A DNA stretch of 34,714 bases, from positions 1 through 34,714 of the forward strand of contig CAZWEZ010000032.1 in assembly GCA_964632795.1 (NCBI GenBank), written 5' to 3'. Within the stretch, counting starts at the first letter, position 1; every line of letters begins with the position of its first letter. Shown one piece after another: positions 7,423 to 15,782 of this stretch. Source of the DNA: CAZWEZ01 sp964632795. Its GTDB lineage: Bacteria > Pseudomonadota > Alphaproteobacteria > Rhodospirillales > 2-02-FULL-58-16. The position numbers and the translations under genes were made by a program. The notes beneath the pieces were generated by a model, which worked only from the letters and a program-made list of their open reading frames with translations, was not told where the DNA came from and searched no databases.

Positions 7423-7650
7423 TCATTTTTCCCAGGCTGAGTATTCCGTCCATTCGCAAATTCGATCAAATGTCCCCTCCGGGTCAACAACCAGCCCTGA
7501 TCCCCCGCCTCCAACGTAGTCGGCTTTGCCTGTGGCGGCGGGCGGCAACAATGGGAAAGCTGACATAAGGGCGTAAAGCTTGATTGACCCGATTTCAGTA
7601 CCCCATCCCGTAACCTCTGAAATTCCATTTGATGCGCCGAAGAGCCAATA
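7423..7650 (-). pseudogene. Unrecognised open frame or gene tail
   Basis: On the minus strand a 75-codon open frame runs from just after a TGA (7653-7651) to a TGA at 7425-7423. Its translation looks protein-like, with a glycine-rich turn and a tryptophan-rich end (VGGGGSGLVVDPEGTFDRI, then WTEYSAWEK). There is no good start codon at the front; an internal ATG exists about 30 codons in. I do not recognise the family. It is either the 3' end of a truncated gene or a coincidence. It lies at the right edge of the AT-rich island, a place where fragments are expected. Confidence 0.35.
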
Positions 7651-7690
7651 TCAGGCACTCGGTGGCGATGCGCGGTCACCGTAATTCCCC

Positions 7691-8536
7691 CTACTGGCGC
7701 AGGCCCTTGAGCAGTTTCATGTAGTCGGGGTGGTCGGGCTCGATGTAGCCGTGGCGGATCAGGAAGTCGATGTTGACCAGGGCGCAGTTGAACTTGAAGT
7801 CGTCGGTCTCGCGCACGGTCGCCATCACCCGGTCCACCGGCCACAGCTCGAAGCCGTCGATCTCGCCGTCGGTGTTGCGGGGTTCGAAGTCGGCCGGCAC
7901 CTCCAGGTCGTAGACGAACAGCTCGTCGCGGCGCAGCCCCTCGGGGCGCTCGCAGGTGTACGAGATGGCGCCGACCGGCACCGCGCGGCCGGCCAGCCCG
8001 GGCGGGATGTCGGCCTCCTCGGCGCTCTCCTTGACCAGGTTGTCGCGCAGCGAGATGCCGACCGGCTGGCCGCCGGCGACCATCTGGTCCAGCTTTCCCG
8101 GGGCCGAGAACTTGGTCAGGCTGCGCCTGGCGACCCACATCTCGAGGCTATCGCCGTTCCTGACGTAGCCGTTCATGTGGACGCCGTAGGCCCGGATTCC
8201 GAACATCGGCACCCCGGCGCGCTCCATGTGGAGCAGCGGCGGGGCGGTGAACGAGGTTGCCACCGGATAGGGCTCGTCGCGCCAGCCGCGGATCTCGCCG
8301 TTGGCCGACAGCCGCCTCAGCACCGCCTCGACGGCCGCCGTGCGCGCCGCCAAGCCGTCGAGCGCCCCGCACAGATCGAGCGCCGCCTCGGAGATCGTGA
8401 ACACCTCGGCGAACTCGCCGAGCCGCCGGGCGATGTCGTGGCGGACCAGGCCGACCTCGACGCCGGCGACCCGCAACGGCCGGTAGCGGGACGGCTCGAA
8501 GACGTTGCACTGGGCGATGCGCTCCAGGAAGCTCAC
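7691..8536 (-). CDS. Nudix hydrolase with DUF4743 N-terminal domain
   Basis: A 281-residue protein. The N-terminal half (about 1-120) matches DUF4743, found before Nudix domains in thiamine-pyrophosphokinase-related proteins (Tnr3-like). The C-terminal half holds the Nudix box region GGQPVGISLRDNLVKESAEEADIP, in which the REXXEE core appears as KESAEE, a variant common in this subfamily. Members hydrolyse nucleoside-diphosphate-linked compounds; yeast/plant relatives act on damaged thiamine diphosphates, so a housecleaning role is plausible. Its start region is preceded on the minus strand by AGGGAGGG-like purines (GGGAGGGTTTTTCGGTG before the ATG). Divergent from the FliG-C-like gene. Confidence 0.85.
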   Translation of the reverse strand: MSFLERIAQCNVFEPSRYRPLRVAGVEVGLVRHDIARRLGEFAEVFTISEAALDLCGALDGLAARTAAVEAVLRRLSANGEIRGWRDEPYPVATSFTAPPLLHMERAGVPMFGIRAYGVHMNGYVRNGDSLEMWVARRSLTKFSAPGKLDQMVAGGQPVGISLRDNLVKESAEEADIPPGLAGRAVPVGAISYTCERPEGLRRDELFVYDLEVPADFEPRNTDGEIDGFELWPVDRVMATVRETDDFKFNCALVNIDFLIRHGYIEPDHPDYMKLLKGLRQ

Positions 8537-8662
8537 CGAAAAACCCTCCCTTGACGCCGGGGTTCCCCGGGGCCGACGAACAGATCACAGACAAGCCGCC
8601 CCTTGTCAACGGCGCTACCCTGTGCCAGCCTTTGCCGATCAGCGGTTTGTCCTGGGCATGGC

Positions 8663-9130
8663 ATGAAGGTCACCATCAACAAGGCAGCTCCCGACGTCTA
8701 CGTCCTGGCGTTCGACGACACCGAGATCGCGCTCGACGCGTTTGAGCTCAAGGACCTGCTGTTCCAGGTCACCAGGTTCCTGATCCCCGACGGCGAGCCG
8801 GCGCAGAGCACCGAGGAACGGACCAGCGAGTTCACGCGCTACATCAAGAGGGCCAACGACGTCGGCATCCAGAGGTTCCTCCGCGCCGCCGACCAGGGCG
8901 ACCTCCTGGTCCTCCTCAAGAGCGGCGAGAACGACCAGGGGCTGCTCGACAAGTTCTACGGCAACATGACCGAGCGCTCGCGCAAGATGTTCACCGAGGA
9001 CCTGGTCTACAAATTCAGGGAGGGGGTGACCAGCAGCCAGATCAACACGGCGCTGGGCCGGCTGATCCGGACCGCCAAGAACCTCGAGGAAGAGGGCTCG
9101 CTGGTCTTCGACAACGCCTCCGCCGGGTAA
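8663..9130 (+). CDS. Stand-alone FliG C-domain-like protein
   Basis: A 155-residue soluble protein. Residues about 65-150 resemble the C-terminal domain of the flagellar switch protein FliG: LLVLLKSGENDQGLLDKFYGNMTERSRKMFTEDL, then TALGRLIRTAKNLEEEGSLVF, with the helix pattern that in FliG carries the torque-generating helix. The N-terminal 60 residues are unrelated to FliG and begin MKVTINKAAPDVYVLAFDDTE. Full FliG is about 330-340 residues with N and middle domains that bind FliF and FliM; these are missing. ATG 8663 is favoured over an in-frame ATG 60 bp upstream because the conserved-looking protein starts there. Its last codons and stop lie inside a large palindrome. Function unknown: motor modulation is possible, given flagellar genes 7 kb away. 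Confidence 0.6.
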   Translation: MKVTINKAAPDVYVLAFDDTEIALDAFELKDLLFQVTRFLIPDGEPAQSTEERTSEFTRYIKRANDVGIQRFLRAADQGDLLVLLKSGENDQGLLDKFYGNMTERSRKMFTEDLVYKFREGVTSSQINTALGRLIRTAKNLEEEGSLVFDNASAG

Positions 9131-9263
9131 TCGGTGACAGTTTACTTAATTAAGGTTAAATGGTGACTGTATATAGTTTTTTGGTGGCGGGTTAGCCGCC
9201 ATTAAAAAACTATATACAGTCACCATTTAACCTTAATTAAGTAAACTGTCACCGATTACCCGG
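9123..9263. repeat. 141-bp near-perfect palindrome (RAYT-type repeat)
   Basis: Arms of 60 bp are perfectly complementary (9123-9182 with 9204-9263); two G-T mispairs and six further pairs (9185-9190 with 9196-9201) close on a 5-base loop GTTAG. The whole forms a 68-bp stem. The arms contain TCGGTGACAGTTTACTTAATT, close to the inverted repeat of the RAYT remnant at 2299 (shared CGGTGACA and TACTTAATT). The repeat carries the stop codons of both convergent genes: TAA at 9128-9130 for the FliG-C-like gene and TGA at 9251-9249 for fdhA. A-runs follow the inner hairpin and T-runs precede it, the reverse of an intrinsic terminator. Confidence 0.95.
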
Positions 9264-11918
9264 CGCCCGCTCCAGCCGCACGGCGCAAACCTTGAATTCC
9301 GGGATTCCTGCTGTCGGGTCGGTGGCCGGGTTGGTGAGAACGTTGGCCGCCGCCTCCCAGAAGTGGAACGGGATGAAGAGGACACCCGTGTCCACCCTGC
9401 TCCCCACCATGGCGGGAAGGACTATCGAGCCGCGGCGCGAGGTCACCTTCACGCGATCGCCATCCTTGACGCGGATTTTCTTCGCGTCGGCGCCGTTTAC
9501 CTCGACGAACGGCCCAGGGACGAGGCCGTGCAGGGCTTTGCTCCGCCGGGTCATCGTCCCCGTGTGGTAGTGCTCCAGCATCCGACCCGTGGTCAGCACG
9601 ATCGGGAACGAGGCGTCGGTTTCCTCGGCCGCGGGTTGGTATTCGACCGGGTGGAACTGGCCGAGGCCGCGGGTAAATTTTTCGCTGTGCAGGATCGGCG
9701 TTCCCGGGTGGTTCTCCGATGGGCAGGGCCATTGAAGCTGCTCCCCCGCCTCGAGCCGCGCATGGGAAATACCGGCGTAGGAAGGAGTGAGTCCTCTCAT
9801 CTCGTCATCGACCTCCGCCGTCGACGCGTAGGCCATCGGATAACCGACGGCGGTGGCGAGATCGCAGATGATCTCCCGGTCCCGTCGCGCCTGCCCCGGG
9901 GGAAGCACGACCGGCTTGGTGAGTTGTACGCGGCGCTCGGTATTGGTGTAGGTTCCGTCGCGCTCGGCGTACGAAGACGCCGGCAGCACGACATCGGCAA
10001 GCTTCGCCGTTTCGGTGAGGAAAATATCCTGCACGACGAGGAACTCGAGCTTCTCCAGCGCCTCCACCACGTGAGTGACGTCGGCATCCGACAGCACCGG
10101 GTTCTCGCCCATGATGTACATCGCCTTGATCTTTCCCTCGAGGGCCGCGGGGAGCATCTGGGTCACCGTCAAGCCAGGATTGGCGGAGAGTTCGACGTTC
10201 CAAGCTTTCTCGAACTTGGCGCGGACCTCGGCGTTGGCGACCTGCTGGTAGCCGGGATAGTAGTTCGGCAGGGCGGCCATGTCGCATGCGCCCTGGACGT
10301 TGCTTTGGCCGCGCAGCGGATTGACGCCGGTGCCGGGCCGGCCGATCTGGCCGGTGATCATCGCCAGGTTGGCCAGCGATCGGACGTTATCGACGCCGGT
10401 CGTGTGCTGGGTTATGCCCATCGAATAGACGATGGACGCCCGTTGTGCCGTGGCGTAGAGGCGGGCCGCCTCGACGATGAACTCGGCCGGGACCCCGGTG
10501 ATCTCCGACACCCGCTCCGGGGTATACGCGGCCACCAGTTTCTCGACTGCCTCGAACCCCTCGGTGCGGGACTCGATGAACTCGGTCTTCATCAGGCCGT
10601 CACGGATGATGACGTGCATCAGCCCGTTGATCCAAGCCACGTCCGTGCCCGGTTTCTGCCGCGCCCAGACCGTGGCAATCTGGCTCAATTGGATCTGGCG
10701 CGGGTCGAACAGCAAAAGTTTCGAGCCGCGCGCAACCGCCTCGCGGATCTTGAGCCCGATGATCGGGTGGTTCTCGGTGGTATTCGATCCGGTGACCAGG
10801 ATGACTTCGGCGTTCAAGAGGTCATCGGCGGGGTTCGTCATCGCCCCCGAACCAAACGACAGCGCCAGCCCGGCGACGGTGGAGGAGTGGCACAGGCGCG
10901 CGCAGTGGTCGACGTTGTTGGTCCCCATGGCGGCGCGCACGAACTTCTGGAACACGTAGTTGTCTTCGTTGGTGACCTTGGCCGAGGACAGTCCCCCGAA
11001 GGCGTCGCCACGCCTCTTCTTCAGTTCGCGGGCGACGAGGGCCAGCGCCTCTTCCCAGGACGCCTCGCGAAAGCCGTCGGCGGTCTTAATCAGCGGGGTC
11101 TTGAGGCGGTCGGGATGGGAAACGAATTCGAACGATCCGAATCGTCCCTTCACGCACAGACGTCCGCGCGATACCGGGGCGTCGATGTCGCCCCGCGCGC
11201 TGACGAGGGTGTCTCCCCGGGCGCCCAGGATAATCCGACAGCCGGTGCCGCAATACGGGCACACGGTGGAGACTTCGCGTTCGGGCCGGAGGTACTGCCG
11301 CGCGGTGAGCGCCCCGGTGGGGCAGCGCTCCACGCACTCGCCGCATGACTCGCAGATGGAGTCCTTGATCGGACCGCCGCCGAACGGTTCGACCGCGCTC
11401 TCGTAGCCGCGCTTCACCAGATCGATGGCCCCAAGGTGCTGAACCTCGGAACACGCGCGTACGCACAGGCCGCACAGAATGCATTTGTGCATGTCGATGG
11501 CGTAGCAGGCGTTCGAGTCGTCGACTTTCGCCTCGCGCATCATCGGCTGCAGGACACGTTCGCGAATCCCCAAATACTCGGCGAGCTCCTGCAACCGGCA
11601 AGACCCGCATTGGGTACAGGTCAGGCAATCCTGCGGGTGGTCGGCGAGCAGGAGCTGCGCCGTCCAGCGGCGCACATCCAGGATCTCGGGGTCCTCGGTG
11701 GTGATCTTCATCCCGTCGGCGGCGGGCGTGGTGCAGGCGGCGGGCAGGCCGCGCAGACCGTCGACCTTGACGATGCACAGGCGGCACGCGCCGTACGGCT
11801 CGAGTTCGGGGTCATCGCACAGCGTCGGCACGTAGACCTTGGCGGTGCGACAGGCGTCGAGCACCGTCTTTCCTTTCCCGACCGAGACCGCGCGGCCGTT
11901 AATCGTCAGGTTCAGCAT
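9249..11918 (-). CDS. fdhA: NAD-linked formate dehydrogenase, catalytic alpha subunit
   Basis: An 889-residue cytoplasmic molybdenum enzyme (no Tat signal) that oxidises formate to CO2 or runs in reverse. In order: [2Fe-2S] ferredoxin domain (C34, C45, C48, C62), NuoG-type His-Cys3 cluster region (H94 and CLTCTQCGSC), two [4Fe-4S] clusters (CILCGLCVRAC and CESCGECVERC), then the Mo-bisPGD domain with its own [4Fe-4S] site (CPYCGTGC...C255). The Mo ligand is cysteine, C343 in CARLCHSS, followed by the catalytic His; no UGA is present there, so it is not a selenoenzyme. ATG 11918 is chosen because it follows GAGGAG at good spacing. It is the last gene of the operon, 2 bp after the NuoF-GltD gene. 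The final codons (PGNR) and stop are inside the 141-bp palindrome. Confidence 0.93.
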   Translation of the reverse strand: MLNLTINGRAVSVGKGKTVLDACRTAKVYVPTLCDDPELEPYGACRLCIVKVDGLRGLPAACTTPAADGMKITTEDPEILDVRRWTAQLLLADHPQDCLTCTQCGSCRLQELAEYLGIRERVLQPMMREAKVDDSNACYAIDMHKCILCGLCVRACSEVQHLGAIDLVKRGYESAVEPFGGGPIKDSICESCGECVERCPTGALTARQYLRPEREVSTVCPYCGTGCRIILGARGDTLVSARGDIDAPVSRGRLCVKGRFGSFEFVSHPDRLKTPLIKTADGFREASWEEALALVARELKKRRGDAFGGLSSAKVTNEDNYVFQKFVRAAMGTNNVDHCARLCHSSTVAGLALSFGSGAMTNPADDLLNAEVILVTGSNTTENHPIIGLKIREAVARGSKLLLFDPRQIQLSQIATVWARQKPGTDVAWINGLMHVIIRDGLMKTEFIESRTEGFEAVEKLVAAYTPERVSEITGVPAEFIVEAARLYATAQRASIVYSMGITQHTTGVDNVRSLANLAMITGQIGRPGTGVNPLRGQSNVQGACDMAALPNYYPGYQQVANAEVRAKFEKAWNVELSANPGLTVTQMLPAALEGKIKAMYIMGENPVLSDADVTHVVEALEKLEFLVVQDIFLTETAKLADVVLPASSYAERDGTYTNTERRVQLTKPVVLPPGQARRDREIICDLATAVGYPMAYASTAEVDDEMRGLTPSYAGISHARLEAGEQLQWPCPSENHPGTPILHSEKFTRGLGQFHPVEYQPAAEETDASFPIVLTTGRMLEHYHTGTMTRRSKALHGLVPGPFVEVNGADAKKIRVKDGDRVKVTSRRGSIVLPAMVGSRVDTGVLFIPFHFWEAAANVLTNPATDPTAGIPEFKVCAVRLERAPGNR

Positions 11919-11920
11919 GG

Positions 11921-14900
11921 TTACTCCTCGTCGCGCGAAACGACTGTTTTGCCGTAATCGCACCTCAGGCAGCGGCCCGCCTCGAGGCGGGCGTCGTCGG
12001 CGCTCAGCGTTAACTCTACCTCGTCAAAACAGGTTCGCCGCTCATGCGCCAACAGCTTGGGCGTTTTGCGGCGCGTCTTTTTCGACGGGGCGGCGGCGGG
12101 ATCGAACGCCGTGTCGAGCGAGCGCGGGGCGTTCCACGGAAACCGTGCGGGCTTGCCTGGGTGCAGGTAGCGCTCGATAGCCTCCGCCGCCCGCCGCCCG
12201 TGCGCGATCGCCTCTACCGCCGTCGCCGGACCGAGCACGGCATCGCCGCCGGCAAATACGCCGTCGATCTCCGTCGCCATCGAGAATCGATTCACCTTGA
12301 CCGTACCGCGTTTCGAAACCGGCGGTCCGCCGGTCGCAACGATCGGTTTCTGGCCGATCGCCCGGATGATGTGGGCCGCCGGAATCTCGATGAACCCGCC
12401 CTCTATCGGCACCGGCCGTCGGCGGCCGCTGTCGTCGAAGTCCCCCAACCGCATCCGCTGCAGCTTGATCGCTACCGCCGACTTGCGGCGATCGCGGATT
12501 ACCTCGACGGGAGCAACCAGAAACTCGAACTTCACGCCCTCCTCCAGAGCCTCGGTGATCTCCTCGGGCTGAACCGGCATTTCTCCGCGGGTCCTGCGGT
12601 AGACAACCGTGACACTCTTGGCGCCCAACCGCAGCGCGGTGCGCGCGGCGTCGATCGCGGTATTCCCGCCGCCCACCACGACCGCGTCCCCGCCGATCCG
12701 GGGTAGGGGGCCGAGTTCCACCTTTTTGAGGAACTCGATCCCCGAGGCGACGCCGCGCCCCTCCTCGCCCGGGACGCCCATCGTCACGTCCGCCCAGGCG
12801 CCGCTGCCGACGAAGACAGCGTCGTGGTCCTTGCGCAACTTCGCCATGGAGAGCTTCTTGCCGATGGCGGCGCCGCAGACGATTTTCACGCCCATGCTCG
12901 TGATGCGTTCTATGTCACGCTCGAGTTCCTGGCGCGGCAGCCGGTAGGACGGGATTCCGTAACGCAGCATCCCCCCGGGTTCGGGCATCGCCTCGTACAC
13001 CGTAACTTCGTGCCCCAGGCGGCGCAGGAAGTACGCCGCGGTCAGTCCCGCCGGGCCCGCGCCGACGACCGCCGTACGCCGCCGCTCGTCCAGCGGTCGG
13101 TCCATCACCGGCACGCTGACTTTGGTCGCCCCATCGACCATGAAGCGCTTCACCGCGCGGATCGCCACCGGCCTGTCCACCGTCTCGCGCCGGCAGCGCT
13201 CCTCGCATGGGTGCGGGCACACCCGCGCGCACATTGACGGGAACGGGTTGCGGTCCATGTGGCTCCTCAGCGCCTCTTCGCTACGGCCTTCCGCGACCAA
13301 GGAGAGGTAGGCCGGAATATCGACCTCGCTTGGACAACGGTTGGAGCAAGTCGCGACGAACAGCGACTCGCAGACGCCCGCCGGACAGTGCTTCTCGCGG
13401 ACGTGCGCCAGGTACTCGTCGCGGAAGTACTTGATCGTCGTCAGCACCGGGTTGGGCGCGGTCTGGCCAAGGCCGCACAGCGACCCCTTGCGGACTGCCT
13501 CGCCGAGGGATTCGAGTTGGGCAATGCTCTCTTCCGTGCCGCGCCCCTCGCAGATGTCGTCGAGGATCATCCGCATTTGTCGCGTCCCGAGGCGACACGG
13601 GACGCACTTCCCGCACGACTCGTTCTCGGTGAACGTCACGAAGTATCGCGCCAGATCGACCATGCAGGTGGTCTCGTCCATGACGACAAGGCCGCCCGAG
13701 CCCATGATCGACCCGGCCTCGGCGAGCGACTCGTAGTCGATCGGCAGGTGCATCATATGGGCCGGGATGCAGCCGCCCGAGGGGCCGCCCGACTGCACCG
13801 CCTTGAGCGCGCGACCGCCCTTGACCCCGCCGCCGATCTCGTAGACGAGCTGGCGCAGCGTCATCCCCATCGGCACCTCGACGAGGCCCGTGTTGTTGAC
13901 CTGCCCGACGAGCGAGAAGATCTTGGTCCCCTTGCTCTGCTCGGTTCCGCGAGCCGCGTACTCGTCCGCGCCACCGGTGATGATGAGCGGAACGTTGGCC
14001 CACGTTTCAACGTTGTTGATATTGGTGGGTTTGCCGAACAGCCCCTTGACGGCGGGGAACGGCGGGCGCGCCATCGGCATCCCGCGGCGCCCCTCGATGC
14101 TGGCGATGAGTGCGGTCTCCTCGCCGCAGACGAATGCGCCTGCCCCCTCCTTGATGACAATATCGAACGAGAAATCCGATCCGAGAATATTTTCGCCGAG
14201 TAGTCCCCGCTCGCGCATCTGATCGATCGCCATCCGCAGCCGCTTGTTGGCCAGCGGATATTCGGCGCGAATATAAATATACCCGTGCGCTGCGCCGATC
14301 GCGCGGGCGCCGATTGCCATCCCCTCGAGCACCGAGTGCGGGTTCCCCTCCAGCAGCGAGCGGTCCATGAAGGCGCCCGGGTCGCCCTCGTCGGCGTTGC
14401 ATATGACGTACTTGCTATCCCCGTCCGCGGCGCGGCATAATTTCCACTTCTGTCCGGTGGGGAAGCCACCGCCGCCCCGCCCACGGAGCCCCGCGCGCCG
14501 CACTTCGTCGATGATCCGATCCGGGTCCATCTCGAACAACGCCTTGGCGAGCCCCACGTAGCCCCCCTCTCGGATGTAGTCCTCGATCTTCGACGGGTCG
14601 ATCCGATCGTTCATCCCGAGCACGATGCGCATCTGATGCCGGTAGAACGGGATCTCCTCCTCGGCGGCGATCCGCCTCGCGGCCGTTTTGGTGACGGCGC
14701 CCGGCATCTCATAGAGCAGCCGCTCGATCACCTCGCCGCGCTTGACCGTTTTGTCGACGATATCGGGGATGTCGTCCGGGCTGACACGGCAGTAAAACGT
14801 TCCGGGAGGGCTCACCGTCACGAGCGGGCCGTTCTCGCAGAGGCCGCAACCCCCAGTCATCACCACTTCGACCTGGTCGTGAAGCTTTGCCCGCTTCAGC

Positions 14901-15052
14901 GCCTTCTCGATGCCGCCGAGGATCTCGTCTCCGCCGCATGCCTTGCACCCGGTGCCATTGCACACGAAGACGCGGCGCTTGTGAGGGTCGAACGACGCGG
15001 CGATCTGGGAACGCAACGCGTCGAGGTCGGCACGGAGCGCGAGTTTCGTCAT
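11921..15052 (-). CDS. NuoF-GltD fusion, diaphorase subunit of formate dehydrogenase
   Basis: A 1043-residue protein joining two redox modules. Residues 25-110: thioredoxin-like [2Fe-2S] domain (CNGTGCKAC, GGCGLC). Residues 140-560: NuoF/HoxF-type diaphorase with FMN motif GRGGGGFPTG (191-200), NADH-binding NADEGDPGAFMDR and [4Fe-4S] ligands CGKCVPC plus C526. Residues 560-965: GltD-like module with two [4Fe-4S] cysteine sets (569-620), FAD fold GAGPAGL (665-671) and a second nucleotide fold GGGNTAID (794-801) followed by VVYRRTRGEMP, typical of NAD(P)H binding in glutamate synthase small subunits and NfnB. A cysteine pair CLRC follows near the end. The start overlaps the stop of the NuoE gene (ATGA). 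Electrons from formate can thus reach two flavins, which makes bifurcation/confurcation or NADPH formation possible; this is inference. Confidence 0.88.
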   Translation of the reverse strand: MTKLALRADLDALRSQIAASFDPHKRRVFVCNGTGCKACGGDEILGGIEKALKRAKLHDQVEVVMTGGCGLCENGPLVTVSPPGTFYCRVSPDDIPDIVDKTVKRGEVIERLLYEMPGAVTKTAARRIAAEEEIPFYRHQMRIVLGMNDRIDPSKIEDYIREGGYVGLAKALFEMDPDRIIDEVRRAGLRGRGGGGFPTGQKWKLCRAADGDSKYVICNADEGDPGAFMDRSLLEGNPHSVLEGMAIGARAIGAAHGYIYIRAEYPLANKRLRMAIDQMRERGLLGENILGSDFSFDIVIKEGAGAFVCGEETALIASIEGRRGMPMARPPFPAVKGLFGKPTNINNVETWANVPLIITGGADEYAARGTEQSKGTKIFSLVGQVNNTGLVEVPMGMTLRQLVYEIGGGVKGGRALKAVQSGGPSGGCIPAHMMHLPIDYESLAEAGSIMGSGGLVVMDETTCMVDLARYFVTFTENESCGKCVPCRLGTRQMRMILDDICEGRGTEESIAQLESLGEAVRKGSLCGLGQTAPNPVLTTIKYFRDEYLAHVREKHCPAGVCESLFVATCSNRCPSEVDIPAYLSLVAEGRSEEALRSHMDRNPFPSMCARVCPHPCEERCRRETVDRPVAIRAVKRFMVDGATKVSVPVMDRPLDERRRTAVVGAGPAGLTAAYFLRRLGHEVTVYEAMPEPGGMLRYGIPSYRLPRQELERDIERITSMGVKIVCGAAIGKKLSMAKLRKDHDAVFVGSGAWADVTMGVPGEEGRGVASGIEFLKKVELGPLPRIGGDAVVVGGGNTAIDAARTALRLGAKSVTVVYRRTRGEMPVQPEEITEALEEGVKFEFLVAPVEVIRDRRKSAVAIKLQRMRLGDFDDSGRRRPVPIEGGFIEIPAAHIIRAIGQKPIVATGGPPVSKRGTVKVNRFSMATEIDGVFAGGDAVLGPATAVEAIAHGRRAAEAIERYLHPGKPARFPWNAPRSLDTAFDPAAAPSKKTRRKTPKLLAHERRTCFDEVELTLSADDARLEAGRCLRCDYGKTVVSRDEE

Positions 15053-15627
15053 TTGCGCGCTCCTCGGGCGGAAATGTCCTGTATTACCTTCTTCATCGAT
15101 GCGCTGGTTTGCTGGCGCAGAACCTTGTCGTCGAGGACTACGACGGGGGCCAGCGCACAGGCACCGAAGCAGGCGACCGATTCCAGCGATACGGCACCGT
15201 CGGCCGTGGTCTCGCCCGACTCGATCTCGAGGTCCGCCTGGATGTCGCCCATAAGCTTCCCGCTCCCGCGGACGTAACACGCAGTGCCGGTGCAAACCGT
15301 GACGCGGTGCAAACCGGGTTTCTTGAAGCGGAACTGCGCGTAGAAACTGGCCACGCCCTCGACCAGCGCCGGGGGCACGACGAGGTGGCGCGCGATGGCC
15401 TGCATCGCATCGCGCGGCAGGTACCCGAGCGCCGCCTGCGCCGCCTGGAGCATCGGGATGATCGATGACCGCGACGATGGAAAAGCAGCCCCCGCAGTGG
15501 CGAACCACCGCTCGACTTCGGAGTCGAGCCGCCCCCCCGGTCCTCCCGAGCCGCGGGCGTTCGGAGCGTCGGCTTTGAGCATTCGCCCGGCCTTCTCGGA
15601 CGAAACGTGTCTTCCAAGCTTGTTCAT
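15049..15627 (-). CDS. NuoE-like [2Fe-2S] subunit of formate dehydrogenase
   Basis: A 192-residue protein of the 24-kDa NADH dehydrogenase family (FdsG/HoxE/NuoE). After a 30-residue polar tail come the helical part (IIPMLQAAQAALGYLPRDAM) and the thioredoxin-like cluster fold with C112, C117 (VCTGTACYVRGS) and C153, C157 (CFGACALAPV). It passes electrons between the FMN subunit and partners. ATG 15627 is preferred because GAAGAG stands about seven bases upstream; an in-frame GTG at 15702 would add 25 residues. First gene of the fdh operon, overlapping the next gene by 4 bp. Its promoter should lie in the 155 bp shared with divergent chpT. Confidence 0.88.
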   Translation of the reverse strand: MNKLGRHVSSEKAGRMLKADAPNARGSGGPGGRLDSEVERWFATAGAAFPSSRSSIIPMLQAAQAALGYLPRDAMQAIARHLVVPPALVEGVASFYAQFRFKKPGLHRVTVCTGTACYVRGSGKLMGDIQADLEIESGETTADGAVSLESVACFGACALAPVVVLDDKVLRQQTSASMKKVIQDISARGARK

Positions 15628-15782
15628 TGAATCACTCTTCGATGTTTGTTCTGCGACGGAAAACCGGAGGTGCCTTCTGATCTTGATGGATTTGCCGGAC
15701 ACTATGCGCTCGACGCGGCGGCGGCAATAGATAGGATGGACTCACCGATAGCGGAACCCCGCGCCAAGGGATGGACGACGAC

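Noticed and set aside
9165..9220. The palindrome as a bidirectional intrinsic terminator
   Set aside because: T-runs precede and A-runs follow the inner GC hairpin, so neither RNA has a U tract after the stem. It may still affect RNA ends by processing.
10880..10910. Selenocysteine in formate dehydrogenase
   Set aside because: The Mo-ligand codon encodes cysteine (CARLCHSS) and no in-frame UGA with a SECIS-like hairpin is found.
9363..11348. 661-codon open frame on the plus strand
   Set aside because: It lies antisense to the formate dehydrogenase gene, is rich in R, G, D and H, and shows no domain. Long antisense frames are common in high-GC DNA. The same applies to 24001-26301, 28094-29800, 21268-23070 and 31000-32772.
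15053..15508. N-terminal extension of the NuoF-GltD protein to 15508
   Set aside because: These 152 codons are the NuoE gene read in another frame (arginine/proline-rich, no family match). The real start at 15052 overlaps the NuoE stop in the usual ATGA manner.
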